Positions 35,741-48,392 of a DNA stretch of 64,000 nucleotides are shown here, piece after piece. Where the stretch lies: positions 11,092,855-11,156,854 of the forward strand of contig OZ020491.1 of the NCBI GenBank assembly GCA_963971405.1, in the 5' to 3' direction. The notes below the pieces were generated by a model. It did no database searches. It was not told where the DNA came from and worked only from the letters and a program-made list of their open reading frames with translations. The DNA comes from Psococerastis gibbosa. Taxonomy: Eukaryota; Arthropoda; Insecta; Psocodea; Psocidae. The position numbers and the translations under genes are program-made. Positions within the stretch are counted from its first letter, which is position 1, and every line of letters begins with the position of its first letter.

Positions 35741-36613
35741 CCCTGGGATGACGTCTAGAGAATACGCCTTCTCTGTACTAAGCATCCTATCGTATTAAGC
35801 CTCTCGTCGGTCGCTAGAACTGGGGATGCTCATGTACTTAGTTTACGAACGAGGCGCCACGCCCAGGAGTTAAGGGTTAAGGGTAGTTCAGTGATTTCGG
35901 TCATCCGCACATTGTAAGGCAATTTTGGGTAAATTTTGGAGTGATTCACTTATCCCATCCTATCAGTCAAGGAGTATTCAGAATCAGTCACCACAGAATT
36001 TTTTGAAAGAAATGGTTCAATATGTACAATAATGCATATATACACATACATTGCGTATTCGTGTACCGTATACCAGCTATTAAATTTTCAATATTATTTT
36101 ACTCATTAGTCTTAGTTTATTCCTTTTATAATAGATGCTTCTTAATCGAGAGAAATAACCTTTTAACTTTCAAATTTAACTAGTACACGATTCAGACAAT
36201 TTCATAATGGTCTAAGTTTAACAACATAATAACAATTCATAATTTCGCAATTTTACAACAATCGTGACTACATTGACCGTTTGTATTAAAAGCACATAGT
36301 CTGCCATGGCGTGTACCTAGTTAAGAGAGCCGTGGGTGTTTGAACCAACACAAAACCTGAACAGAGGTAGCGCACTAACTGCCCACACTCTGCGATCAAG
36401 GTTTGCCAATAATATTAAATTACCCTGCGATTGTAAAAAATGCTACTTTATGTAGCTTGCTGCCGCAAATATACCTCGGGCGTGTTAATATTTCCGCCCT
36501 TTTATATACCATATATGGCCTAGCTTTTATTGCAGCTTTTATAAATAAATATGGTTGTATTTTTTTTTTTTTTTTTTTTTTTTGTGCATTTTTGAGAGCC
36601 ATTTATTTCTTTA
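35741..36613 (+). other. AT-rich stretch without genes
   Basis: A long T-run (36559-36583) is the only notable feature. Confidence 0.4.
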
Positions 36614-37480
36614 TTGCTTTCCAATTTATAAGTAGTATAAGGAAAGCTTTGTGACGGTCGAAATGTTCGATTCCGAGAGTTCAACGGATTTACGCGTTTT
36701 AAGGTCCCAGGAACTCAAAAAAGTGGTTTTTACGAAATGTCTGTCTGTCTGTCTGTCGTTCTGTCTGTCTGTCTGTGCGTCGATTTCCGGGCAAACTACT
36801 CGGCCGATTTTGATGAAATTCGGCATGTAGGTTTACAAAAATCATACCTCGGAACAATTTTTTTTGGGGCTAACTTAATTTGGGGGGTTTTATTCTCAAA
36901 AAACTTCAAAAAAATGTCTAAAAAAATTATTTCTCAAAAACGGCTCCAACGATTTCTTTTAAATTCACATGTATTGTAGTCGTTATTAATGTTAACGAAA
37001 TGCGGGGGGTCGCTTGCCCCTTGATAGGTTGCATCTGGGGGTAAAAAAATAAAAATAAAAATAACTAAATTTTAATGAAAAATTACTAAAAAATAATTTT
37101 TCTGCGACACCTTTCTATCGATGATTTCTACCATCAGGTATGTTTTATGTGTTAAATTGAGTAATGAAACCGGACAGGTTGCTTTCCCAGAAAAGTATTT
37201 GGTTTTGTAAAAAAAAATGTTTTTTTGAAAAAATGATAGAATTCACGCTCAAATGCACTGCGTGCCCTGCCAGTATTCTGTGTGGTAATGTGTTGGTCTG
37301 ACCTATCTAGAATTTACCTCACCTCCAATGACGTCAGGTGGACAACCCCCCCCCCCCCCCCCCCGAGATATTGGAAATTTAACCATAGGAAAATTATTTA
37401 CCCTGAAATTACTCATTTTCTCTATCTACTAATTTTGATAAATTGGAAAGCATGTTCGAGTAAACTCGGACCGGTTCTTT
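36614..37480 (+). repeat. Family C, full copy
   Basis: Same structure as the 28.3 kb copy, in the other orientation. The CTGT microsatellite is at 36738-36776 and the C-tract near 37347. Confidence 0.82.
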
Positions 37481-37574
37481 AACTAGTACACAACGGGGCC
37501 CAACATTGGAAGCCAACCCTACACGTTACCATGCAGTAAAGGTAAATCTTACATAAAAAGATTGACTCGGACTT

Positions 37575-37760
37575 GGTAAAGTCATTCTTTCGCCTGTTTC
37601 GCCTCAGCTTGTCCATTATCGCTTGTAGCCGGTGTAGGTTGACATCGAGATCGCATAAATTGCCAGTTTGCCAGTGTCCAAAAATTCATACGGAAACAAT
37701 ACAAATAATATCCGAAATACATGGGGTCGTTGGCATTGGACAAGGGACCTATGGGCCTGG
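37575..37760 (+). repeat. Dispersed repeat M, copy 2
   Basis: Matches 29800-29965; includes CATACGGAAACAATACAAAT. It directly follows a family C copy. Confidence 0.5.
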
Positions 37761-37910
37761 GTCCATAAAAAGTCCTTCAAAAATTTACCCTACACAAGTT
37801 ACAACCTGTTTGGAGTACCTGACTTCAATAAGTCTTGATATGTAAAATTTGCAAATCTGCCTAAGAGTTATTTTCCTTGGTATTGCTATTCTTTCTTTTC
37901 TTTATTTTTT

Positions 37911-38019
37911 TAAAAGGTTAATCGCATACAAACAATTTAATGAATGTATCCGATTAGCCTCTTCAGTCGCCTCTGTACGTTGGTACCCGTGTTGCGTTAC
38001 GACACGTCTATGCGTGTAG
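37911..38019 (-). repeat. Family B, copy 7 (3' half)
   Basis: Reverse-oriented; the 5' half is missing. Confidence 0.65.
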
Positions 38020-38213
38020 ATGCGTATGACGTACCTATGTGAATAGAAAGAAAGCCGGGGACGCCCTTCGCCCCTACCCATAAAAATGCCATGAAAAATA
38101 AAATACAAAAGGTTAGAATGTGTTTTATTATATCTAAATAAAACATTGACTCCCATGCCACAATTCCTGTCAAAAAATACCGTACACCTTTAATCTCTAG
38201 CAGTACAGGCTAC

Positions 38214-38600
38214 TTATCTACGCCTTACATTGTGTTGATAAGCAAAAGACTGATTAGGCACGGCTCCTTGGCCATTGTCGTACCTTAATTCCAGTCCTCC
38301 ACAGTAGCACCCATTATCAGCCGTACGTTGATAGGACTTCGCCGAACTCTTGCTTGACCTGTCACGCTGTAAAGCCTTGTATGCAAATCGGTACCTGCAA
38401 GCCCAGCGTCTCATTGTCAGATTCTAACGGTGCACCTTTCAACGCAGACTCCAGGATATCCTCTCAAACTCTGGAAGCCTGTTGTTGCTGACTGCGATCG
38501 GGTAATACCCATGTGACCACCCACAAGGTGAAGACAATTCCACAGGACAACGCGCTCTGGACTGGGATTGAGTATAATACAGTGTGAACAATTTACATAG
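38214..38600 (-). pseudogene. Unidentified coding-like segment
   Basis: A 66-residue frame (WACRYRFAYKALQRDRSS ... NGCYCGGLELRYDNGQGA) lies in a locally GC-richer block. Another frame upstream reads GFQSLRGYPGVCVERCTVRI before a stop. Possible exon or retro-copy fragments; no family recognised. Confidence 0.25.
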
Positions 38601-38902
38601 AAATAGAATACATAATCAAGTGACTCGTTGTTCGAGTTCCAACCCCATTGGAGGGGTTCATCCTCACGATCTGTCTCCAGGGGTTATGTGTTCCAATGCC
38701 CCCCCCCCCCCCACACACTCGAAATGGGAAAACATGAAAAAATACATATAGGACTAATGCAATGCAACGGTTGAATGTTTAATGCCAAAGGTACTTATTC
38801 GTTAATTATTATTTTTAATGACTTTTTATAGACTTTTTATATACTAATAGTGGCCCATAGGTCCCTAGTCCAATGCCAATGACCCCATGGATTTTGGACA
38901 CT

Positions 38903-39027
38903 ATTGCTTTCCAATTTATACGTAGTATAAGGAAAGCTTTGTGATGGTCCAAATTTTCGATTCCGAGATTTCAACGGATTTACACGTTTTAAGGTCCCAG
39001 GAACCCAAAAAAGTAGTTTTTACGAAA

Positions 39028-39066
<39 letters not shown>

Positions 39067-39766
39067 TCGTTGATTTCCGGGAAAACTGCTCGGTCGATTT
39101 TGTTGAAATTCGCCATGTAGGTTTAAAAAAATCATACCTCGGGACCATTTTTTTTATTTGGGGCTAACTCAATTTGGGGGAGTTTTATTCTCAAAAAACT
39201 CCAAAAAAACGTCTAAAAAAATTATTTCCCGAAAATGGCTCCAACGATTTCTTTTAAATTCGCATATATTGTAGTTGTTATTAATGTTAATAAAATGCGG
39301 GGGGTCGCTTGCCCCTTGATAGTTTGCTTCGGGGGGGAAAAAAATAAAAATATGTAAATTTTAATGAAAAATAACTAAAAAATAATTTTTCTGCCTTTCT
39401 ATTGATGATTTCTACCTTCAGGTATGTTTTAGGTGTTAAATTGAGTAACGAAACCAGACAGGTTGCTTTCCCAGAAAAGTATTTGGTTTTGTAAAAAAAA
39501 ATGTTTTTTTGAAAAAATGATAGAAAATTCACGCTCAAATGCATTGCGTGCCCTGCCATTATTGCTGTGTGGTAATGTGTTGGTCTGACCTATCTTGAAT
39601 TTACCTCACCTCCAGTGACGTCAGGTGGACCCCCCCCCCCCCCCCCCCCCGAGACATCGGAAATTTAACCATAGGAAAATTATTTACCCTGAAATTACTC
39701 ATTTTCTCTATCTACTAATTTTGATAAATTGGAAAGCATGTTCGAGTCAACTCGGACTGGTTCTTT
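38903..39766 (+). repeat. Family C, full copy
   Basis: Direct repeat of the 36.6 kb copy, about 1.4 kb further right. Its CTGT run (39029-39064) is a different length from the other copies. Confidence 0.82.
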
Positions 39767-39769
39767 GTA

Positions 39770-39905
39770 TTGTTTCCGTATGAATGTTTGGTCATTGGCA
39801 AACTGGTATACGTTCTCGATGCCAACCTACGCCGGCGATAATGGACAAGCTGAGACAAGCCCACCATTGACGCAATGTAACAGGCGAAAGCAAGACTTCC
39901 AAGTA
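39770..39905 (-). repeat. Dispersed repeat M, copy 3
   Basis: Reverse copy, again directly after a family C copy (38903-39766). The C+M pair may therefore be a segmental duplication. Confidence 0.5.
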
Positions 39906-39995
39906 TACAGATACGAGTCCCTAAGGTACTACTAGAACGTAGATTGAAGTGTGATAGTACCTACCGTACCAGTTTGCCTATGGATGAAATTCTTA

Positions 39996-40377
39996 GGTGC
40001 CCATTCCATTGACCGGCTAGGGCTATTTCCAAAACGGTGACGTGGTAGCAGACACTCAAGACTTAGGTGGCGTTTCCACCGACCTCGCATTGCAGAATTG
40101 ACGGAAATGTTTATTTTCCTCTATGCCATAGTTAAAATTGATCAATGATCATACAATAAAATCAAAAACAAACAAACTAAAATTAAAACATGGCTTCATG
40201 GGATATGTTAATTACAAACATTTTAATAGATTTCTATAAAAAGAAAAACAAACATTACCGTCAATGTCACTTGCAATCTGCAATGCGAGGTCGGTGGAGA
40301 CGCTACCTAAGTCTTGAGTGTCTCCTACCACGTCACCGTTTTGGAAATAGCCCTAGCCGGTCAATGGAATGGGCGCC
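39996..40377. mobile_element. GGCGCC-TIR element, copy 3
   Basis: Same arms and core, flanked by TTA at 39993-39995 and 40378-40380, a clean 3-bp duplication. Confidence 0.85.
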
Positions 40378-40502
40378 TTACGAAAATAATACCAAAAATT
40401 AATAGGGTCACTGGCAGGCTAACGCTCATTGAAACATAAAGTCTTTCGAAAATAACAGTCATGGATTTGCCGTTGTCATGCAGTCGGTTAGATTCGCCCT
40501 AA

Positions 40503-40881
40503 GGCGCCCATTCCATTGACCGGCTAGGGCTATTTCCAAAAACAGTGACGTGGTAGCAGACATTCAAGACATAGGTTGCGTTTCCACCGATCTCGCATTG
40601 CAGAATGCATATGACATTGACGGAAATTAGAATTTTTCTTTTTATAGAAATCTATTAAAATGTTTGTACTTAACATATCCGCCATTTTTTTAATTATAGT
40701 TTGTTTGTTTGTGATTTTACTGTATGATCATTGATCAATTTTAACTATGGCATAGAGGAAAATAAACATTTCCGTCAATTCTGCAATGCGAGGTCGGTGG
40801 AAACGCCACCTAAGTCTTGAATGTCTGCTACCACGTCACCGTTTTTGGAAATAGCCCTAGCCGGTCAATGGAATGGGCACC
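40503..40881. mobile_element. GGCGCC-TIR element, copy 4
   Basis: Lies 125 bp after copy 3 with its core inverted relative to it, repeating the arrangement at 23 kb. Flanks are TAA and TTA. Confidence 0.83.
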
Positions 40882-42825
40882 TTATCAGTGAGGCAATGTC
40901 AAAAAAAAGCCTTAAAATGTTCCTTTCTATGGCAACCTACAAGCCAAAGAGCATTCTTGACAACTACCATGTGCCATTCATCAATCCTGAACACGTGCAA
41001 CTAACACAGACACATCTGTCTTACACGCACGAACACAGAAGCGTGATTTGGCCCACGTGCAACTCCATATCTCCGCACACGTGTCTCTCTTACCGCGCGG
41101 CGTATCAGGGCCGCCATCTTGAAAACTTTGCACCTGCGAGATGTGAGTGACACTAAGCTTGCATCATTAGTTTCAGGTGTGATATCTACTTTAGGTCATC
41201 AAGGTAGGCTGCATTATACGGATGTTATGTAGTATACGTAGGCCTGCCTACAAATTAATCCGGTATACGATATTAATTTAAAAAGGCTGAGCCGGTTTGG
41301 TTCTACAGCTGTCACGTTCGCACGAATATGGTAATCCTATGAGCTAAAATGTTAAATGACAGGTAGGCTTACATGGCGTACATGTTCACACTAGGGTTCT
41401 ACATTCACATGGGAATAAATAAATAAATTTTTTTTATAAATTACAATCAATACCGTACGTACGGTATGCGAAACGAAGTATTAAAAAAGCTAGTCAAATA
41501 AACAGTTTCAGGTAGTTAGTTATGTAGAAATTTTGTAGGGCCTCAGTAACAGTGTAGAAAGGAGAGACATGACACATGAGCGCACCAAAATTATAGTTCG
41601 ATTTTCGAATTGTTACGTTTTTTCAATGGCTCGTCATAGAAGACGTGGTATCAGGTGGGCCCAGGATTCAAAACTTATAATATTGGCATTGGTATGGAAT
41701 TGGTCCCATCACTCCTGTTTAGGCCCCACTAGGGGGGGGGGGTCCAGAGGAAGAAGATGGTCGATTGCTTCTCCCTACACCTATCGTTAAGAAGTGGAAG
41801 AGGCTTCTGAACCAGGAACTCCAGGGTGACTCACGGCACCACCTCCTCAAGACCTCAAGTGCTTAGCCGCTACACTCACCGCTTGAAATTAAACTGTATG
41901 GAATACTGGAATGGAACCGCAATCTACCAATGCCTGGCGATGCCTGCCTACAGTATTCCCCGACTTTACTTCCTTTTTGACGTGGCAACGTCTAGTAAAT
42001 CGATGAGCGCTGGCTGGAACACTGGGAGCATGTAATAAAAAGAGTGACGCCGATGGGTGACGCTCATCCGTTAGGTTCATCGTTAATGTTCATCCGTTAC
42101 TCGGGAATAAACTTTTTGGACAGATGTAGAAGACAAATTTAAATTATACCCATGTCTTCGTCTATTCTTCCTCTTTCAGGCCATGCTATATTTGATGTGA
42201 TAGGGCAGAGGGTTCGACTTTGGGGGAGGTCCAATTTTTAGAACCCTTCGGACTTGGTCCTCCTCAGTTCAACTATCCTCAAAACTAAGCAGAGTTAACA
42301 AACCCCCGCGTGTCTGAGCGTACAATATATTGTAGCCTTGTAAATTTCAATAACCCATTAGTCGTTTTCCCAAGCCCGATTATCCACATAAGATGGAAGT
42401 GCACATTACGTCAGGCACACCTCCCACACTGAGATTGCCGAATCATGGGATCCACAGGACAATGCCTGAATTACACTTTCATCAGCGAAACTCCTGTTCA
42501 TGTACATATACTCTCACTCATAGTACCTACTCCAATTGCCTAGTGTATCTAATCAGCTGGGACACTGCCAACTCTCCTGCACATCTTGTTCCTGGGGCGT
42601 AATCAATTTTTAGAGGTCTGGTCACGCGACGCTTGCAGGCGCGTAGATTTTGACACCACAAGCAAAAATCTCGTGAGAAAATCTTTTGCAGGCTTGTTTA
42701 CTGATCCAACTGAATGGGTGGGATTATTTGGTATTATATAAGTTCTTTGGGTGGGAGTTTTCCAAGGGTAGGTACTTGCTGCAGCCTGCAACGCCCCATA
42801 GGTGGCAGCACTGAGGCAAGCCTTA
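40882..42825 (+). other. Stretch without a supported gene
   Basis: Holds a piece of a LINE tail (near 41545-41575), a sequence related to the empty site of the 59.5 kb MITE (41630-41710) and the 41975-42085 segment. Confidence 0.35.
41975..42085 (+). repeat. Dispersed segment shared with 11841-11935
   Basis: Inverted counterpart: AACGTCTAGTAAATCGATGA, GCGCTGGCTGGAACACTGGG and GACGCTCATCCGTTAG. Confidence 0.5.
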
Positions 42826-43182
42826 GGCGGCTATTCCACTGGTCAATTTTAATTCAAATTTGATTTGAGATTTTTGTTTTACTCTATGACTTCCATTTTA
42901 ATTTTCTCATGTTACAATTGATCAATTGCCATAGAGTAAAATGACGCGTTGCAAACAATAACAACCTAAAATTGCGTCGTCTAGAGATGATAAATAATTT
43001 AAATTAATCTCTTGAGAACGAACGAATTATTTCGTAGTTTAAACCATAAAATTAAGAGAAAGACAGCGGGCAAACTTACAAATTTGGAAAAAAAATGTGT
43101 GAAAAATAAATAATGCAACATTGATGATTTTCCGTCAATGACGAAACCAAATTAAGTAAAATCGACCAGTGGAATAGCCGCC
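42826..43182. mobile_element. GGCGCC-TIR element with a different core
   Basis: Ends GGCGGCTATTCCACTGGTC and GACCAGTGGAATAGCCGCC, with a different interior and shorter arms. Flanks TTA and TTG. Confidence 0.7.
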
Positions 43183-43417
43183 TTGGAGAAATTGAGACAT
43201 GAAAAATTGGGCGGGAACGGGCCAGTTGCCATAATAGAGCTGCACCGTTCGATACAGATATTCAAGTGACCATGGGAGTTACCCTAACCATTCGCAAAGT
43301 AACGTAAGTAAAGTCTCAAAGTTGCCAATACTTACCATGGAAACAATGGCCTGTACCTACGGTACTAATTGAATGATAGGTTTAAATTTTAGGGAGATAG
43401 GCTATTCATCTACCTAT

Positions 43418-43675
43418 TGAGACGGCGACTTCCGGAAAATTCCTTCACAACTTTTCATTTCATGACCCCCTCAGTCTAAAACCACCCCCCGCTCAAAATG
43501 TTATTTAATTATAATATATGAATGCATATGCATGTAAATACGCAAGTGTTGATGATTTGGTCGGGAAAAAAATGAAGTATTTTTTATAATTACAAACATA
43601 GCTTAGAGAACTAACGCTGAGCTTGCATGGAATCTCCCTACACCTGAAAGGCCAGAGCCCAAAAGGGATTTTTAA
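43418..43675 (+). repeat. Dispersed repeat J, copy 2
   Basis: Shorter copy with an internal deletion relative to 19775-20370. Confidence 0.6.
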
Positions 43676-44550
43676 TTTAACACATTTATTTTTAATTTTT
43701 TCGTGGGAATTCCTAATTCCTAACGGGTTAGGCTTCTAAGACCACACATCCTCATACCTTTATGCTTCGGGGACCCCTTATAAAGAACGGTCTGTTGACT
43801 TAGCCGTTGTCAAAGGAACTGCATTGTCTATCAAACAAAGATCCTACAAGTTCATTACCGTACATTATCTACCAAAGGTTGTTTACCTTATACACAATAA
43901 ATCAAGATGGTTATTTAAGTACCTTCAACCTTTATTGCTATTAAAGTGGCTAGGAATTTTTAAATCCTCCTCCATTCTATAGACTATAAAATACAATACT
44001 AATCATCGTTAAGAGCTCTAGAACCGTGGGGATTTTTATTATAAAAATTATTAGCACACCACTAACGTAGTACAAAACCACGCTCACGCAGTCAACAGAA
44101 TTTTTGTTGTACTTTTGAACCTTTACCCACGGTTTCATAACCTTTCACGTCTTTACAAACTAAGCCATAAAATGCAAATGAATGGTTTCAATTGCGTCTG
44201 GGGAAAAATCACAAGTGAAGAATAGCGAAGCTATCTTCCGGTGCGGAGCAACAATTAACTTGCGCCTTTAGCAGTACATCTAAGGTACTTATAAGGAGCG
44301 TTGTAAATCTACCAGAGTGACATTGCGTTGATAGGTTGAGTGTGATATAGGTTTGCAATACATTTACGGTAAATTGCATTAACGCATTATTATTATGCAT
44401 ATCTAAAAGAAATATCTGAGAACCGCATTCAGTCTTGTGGATGTCTTTCTCACGTCTATATAGGTATTCTGGTTCCCACCACCAATAAGAGCGCCCCCCC
44501 CCCTCACCATTCCAGAGGCGTCGACTGGTATGGTGCACCCCCAAATTTTT
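43676..44550 (+). other. Stretch without a supported gene
   Basis: Short frames only; no motif recognised. Confidence 0.35.
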
Positions 44551-44836
44551 TGTCAGGGGGAAGGGGACGACGTTTCAGGAGTGAGTGCTACTCCCATCAT
44601 CAGGCTAAGTCTTGAGAAGGACTGATCGTTTCTGGACGAAGGAAACATTGCTCTTTGCTCTATTCTATTCTGAATTATTGATCCCTTTGAGGATTCGAAC
44701 TAACGTTCTCCCGATTGAAACGCAAGTTCTCTAACCAGACCAGTCCTTATCAAGACTAAGCCACAATCCTTCTCAGGATTTAGCCTGATGCTGGGAGTGG
44801 CACCCATTCCCGAAACTTTGCCCCTTCTCCCTGACA
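44551..44836 (-). repeat. Inverted-repeat element with an internal tRNA-like sequence
   Basis: Outer arms TGTCAGGGGGAAGGGG and CCCCTTCTCCCTGACA extend inward for about 90 bp. Between them, 44679-44749 on the minus strand has a tRNA-like stretch with GGTCTGGTTAGAG and B-box AGTTCGAATCC. Confidence 0.6.
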
Positions 44837-45133
44837 ATGGGCTCCGCCCTAATTATTCAATGACTATGTGACCCATGTATCTAATGACTATTGGCATAGC
44901 AGGAAATGTAAGTCCAACTAACCCTTTGTTAAACACCCCTTTCATTTCGTACAGGCTACGGCTGAATTCAATCAAGTTCATACCACGACAGTGTCCTTTA
45001 TTTTATGCAAATCAAGTTCCAATACTGTGGCCAATTCGTGTTAATAATGTACGCAAAAATGTTTAGGCTATGAATATTTAATCTAAGCATTGAGACATTT
45101 ATTAAAGGATTTGGATCGATTTTCCCTGGGAAT

Positions 45134-45392
45134 TAGAGGCGTAGATTTTTAGGATGGTGGCGGGGGCAAAACTAAGTAGACCTTATGACGTCATCAGGCA
45201 GAATAAGGAAAAATTGAAAATATAAGAGCAAAATAGTAGGGTTTTACGCATTTTAATAGTAGTAAAGTATAGCTGTAGATTTTAGAGAGCTAAAAAAGGA
45301 ATGCCTATATTCATATTGCTGCAAAGGGGACCATGAAGTTTGAACCATGGGCAAGTTGGACCGTGCCCCCCCCCCCCAACTTTACACCCCTG
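45134..45392. mobile_element. hAT-like MITE with perfect 8-bp duplication CTGGGAAT
   Basis: Ends TAGAGGCGTAGATTTTT and AACTTTACACCCCTG. The left end is slightly decayed from CAGGGG. CTGGGAAT is at 45126-45133 and 45393-45400. Confidence 0.82.
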
Positions 45393-45536
45393 CTGGGAAT
45401 GGGCTTATTTACACCCGTAGGGGTTATCTTCACTTGTTGTCTCTTTTATCATTTATTTATTTTATGTGTTAATGCATCCAACAGCACTTAGCCATAGAAA
45501 TGGGCCCCAGTTCTGACGCTGGTGTGTACGCCGTAT

Positions 45537-45600
45537 TGCTTTCATATTTATACAATAGTATAAGGAAAACTTTGTGATGGTCGAAATTATCCAACATTTA
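45537..45600 (+). repeat. Family C terminal fragment
   Basis: Only the first about 60 bp (ATTGCTTTCATATTTATACA, then GTATAAGGAAAACTTTGTG) is recognisable. Confidence 0.55.
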
Positions 45601-45924
45601 TTATTTATTTATTTATAAAACTCTAAAAAAAATTGAATTTTTCCATAAAAATGTACACTAAATGAACTGGCTTTTTCATTTAAAAAAAAAATATATATAT
45701 ATACACTGGATAGAATGCCTTTTTTAATTTTTTCCCGGTTTAAAGTCTGAAAAATATGGTAAGCCTATGTGTAACCGTAATTTTGCAGAGTTGAAAGAAT
45801 TAGAATCTGACCGTCAAACGCATTAATCAGCCTAAGGTAAAAAGTATCTAAAATTTTAAATTAATGCAGGCTACAATAGATAGGCTCTAAAGCCCTATAC
45901 CTATTTATGATGGACACCTTAGCC

Positions 45925-46116
45925 CAGGGACGGTTTCAGAAAAAGTTTTCGGGGGGGGGGGGGCGGTGACCTGAAAAATATCGCGTTTCCCTTACTTCAG
46001 TAACAATTTCTCTTCATTTCCTTCAAAAGTCCATACTATCTAGTATAAAGCTATTTTTCTCGGGGGGGGGGGGGCGACCGCCCCCACCGCCCCCCCCCCC
46101 CAAGGATCCGTCCCTG
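45925..46116. mobile_element. hAT-like MITE with perfect 8-bp duplication CCTTAGCC
   Basis: Ends CAGGGACGGTTTC and GGATCCGTCCCTG. CCTTAGCC is at 45917-45924 and 46117-46124. Two G-tracts and two C-tracts lie within 192 bp. Confidence 0.87.
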
Positions 46117-46638
46117 CCTTAGCCAGCCCAAGATTTACAACATTGCATTAGTCATAGTACCTGAGGTTTGTGTTTTCATAATTAATATAAGTCCCTGGTT
46201 GACTAGCTCTTCTCTAGTTTATGGCTTGGCGGCTCCGTGACATTTTCCACTCCACTTCCCATCCGTGACTTTTGTGTATTTACCACGTACCTGAAATTTT
46301 AGAGGTTTATTAACGCGGTCAGGCAAAAATCTAATAACACTTTCTCGCTCCTAAAAATAGCTATATCCATTAACTAATTAATTAATAAATAATTTAGAGA
46401 CTTAGCAAGTTTAATGAGGTCTTATGAGGTGGTGAGATGACAGCCTCAGGAGCCAATCCTCCGGGTAGCCCCGGATATTATTTTCCAAGATGTTAAAGAA
46501 TTTAGTAAAATAGAACATGCCGTATCGCTGACCCCACCTAGGGACAAAAGCGAGGAAAAAGAAAAAGAAGAAGAACAGTCCATCTTTCTTTATAGAAGTG
46601 TAGGAGAATAAGATTATTATTTTTCCCGGCGGCTATAA

Positions 46639-46814
46639 CAGTGGCGGATCCACAGGGGGGTCAGGGGGTCATGACCCCCCTAAATGAGTAAATTTATATA
46701 AGGTACCTAGTAAAAAAAATTTGTTGATAAAACTGATAAAAAAATGCCTTTTAAACTTACAAAAAAACTTGTGACCCCCCCCCCCCACTAAATTTTCTGC
46801 TGGATCCGTCCTTA
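46639..46814. mobile_element. hAT-like MITE (CAGTGGCGGATCC TIR)
   Basis: Ends CAGTGGCGGATCCAC and GCTGGATCCGTCCTTA, with interior like 10351-10536. Flanks GGCTATAA and CTATAGAA agree only with a shift, so the duplication is not certain. Confidence 0.6.
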
Positions 46815-48224
46815 CTATAGAAGTTAACCTCCAACCCCTTACGCAGAACATCTGTAATGTCTGTATAGGTACAGAGCACACTTGTTTTTTTATTAATAAG
46901 GAGTGGCCCACCCTTAGGTAATTCGTAGACAGTTTAGACGTGGTCTGCATACCAAGTACTGCCTTACCCTCAAATACGTCTTTTGTTCCGCCACTCCCTA
47001 TTTCTAAAAGAACATTAAGGTATGCGATGAAGTGGTATAAATTTGTGTAGGCCTTCATATAACGGCAACAGATGAACCGAAACTCCCCCTCATACTACAA
47101 AGCGTTTTTTATAACTATTTTATTTAGTACCTATTAATAAGGATTTAACTCCAAGCTATCAATTCAAAATGGTTGACATTTACTATAGATAAGATAAATG
47201 AAGGTTTTAATGGCGTCGTAATGGCTAAATGACCAAGGCCGCAGCCATAGGCGGGGGGGGGGGGTGGTCCAGGGGGTGTTTTAGAGGCAACTGCAGCTGA
47301 AACAGGAGTGGAACAGAACCTAGGGACAAAAGCGAAGAAGAAGAACAGTCTATCTTTAGGATTTGATTATTATGCGTACAGTATGTCCAGGGGTCTGGAC
47401 CCTTCCCCCCCCCCCCCCAAATATTTGAAGCGTACACATACACATATTGAGGTAAACTCACCTCCGGTGATGTCACCCCAAAATTAGTTGTTTTTATTGA
47501 CTTGTTATTTTTTAATTAATTTTATTTATTTAAATAATCAGTTGGACCCCCCCCCCCCCCCGAAAAAATTTCTGCCCTCTGAGGTGAAAGGGGGAGGTTA
47601 CACGTGTACCTTCTAAAGCAATTTGCTTTTGCCTTATTTTCCGCTGTTTTGCAGATATATTGTAATTTCATTCCATGCCCGTACATAGGGTGTAGGAGAA
47701 ATACAGGACGGATACAGGGGGCGGGGGCAAATTTAGTAAATCTATTGTCCGTTACTTCTTTATTACGCTCTTTTTTAATCGATACTGTCTATGAATCTTC
47801 TATTTTGACCCCCCCCCCCCCCCCAAATAGACTGGATCTGTCCCTGACTGGTGAGCATGTAAATACCACTCTTTAATGGAAGTTAGACGGCCTGGAGCGA
47901 TGTCGAAGACAACAATGCCCGAAAATTGATGGTCTTACGTCTGAATGACAGACTACGAATGCCTAGCATCTGTCTTCGGCCTGCACCCCCAGCCTAGTTC
48001 ACTGAACTTTTAGATCCATTTTAGATACTGTAGTCAACGTTAATGTTTTAATTTCACCGTTGACGCGCCTCTTTCATGTATGAGGTGTCAACTTGACGCA
48101 AATACGGTGCCAAGACTAGTTTAGTATGGTTACCTAATATTGAAATTGATGGTTTAAGTTCACTGAACTGAATTGAATTTTAAAGAAGTTTTACTCTGAA
48201 AAGGCAGTTAGTGGATATGAATTT
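46815..48224 (+). other. Stretch dominated by hAT-like fragments
   Basis: An unpaired CAAGGCCGCAGCCATAGG end (about 47234), several G- and C-tracts, the element at 47704-47846 and a possible decayed LINE tail near 47890-47995. No gene. Confidence 0.35.
47704..47846. mobile_element. hAT-like MITE, no clear target duplication
   Basis: Ends CAGGACGGATACAG and CTGGATCTGTCCCTG form an imperfect TIR around a G-tract and a C-tract. Flanks do not match. Confidence 0.5.
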
Positions 48225-48392
48225 TTAAAGGTTAATTGCGTACAAACAATTCAATGAATGAATCCGATTAACCTCTTCAATCGCTTCACTAAGTAGTCTA
48301 ATGGGTGCTTGACTGCTTGCGTCGAGTTACGACAAGCGCAAGGTGTGTAGAGTCGCACAAGTACAAACACACTACCACCTTGCCACCGAAGT
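48225..48392 (-). repeat. Family B, copy 8
   Basis: Reverse-oriented and near full length. Confidence 0.7.

Noticed and set aside
36738-36776. CTGT repeats as a CRISPR-like or regulatory array
   Set aside because: They are a simple 4-bp microsatellite within family C copies; no spacer structure exists anywhere in the window.
47890-47995. LINE tail
   Set aside because: Only faint similarity in one frame; too decayed to list as a separate pseudogene.
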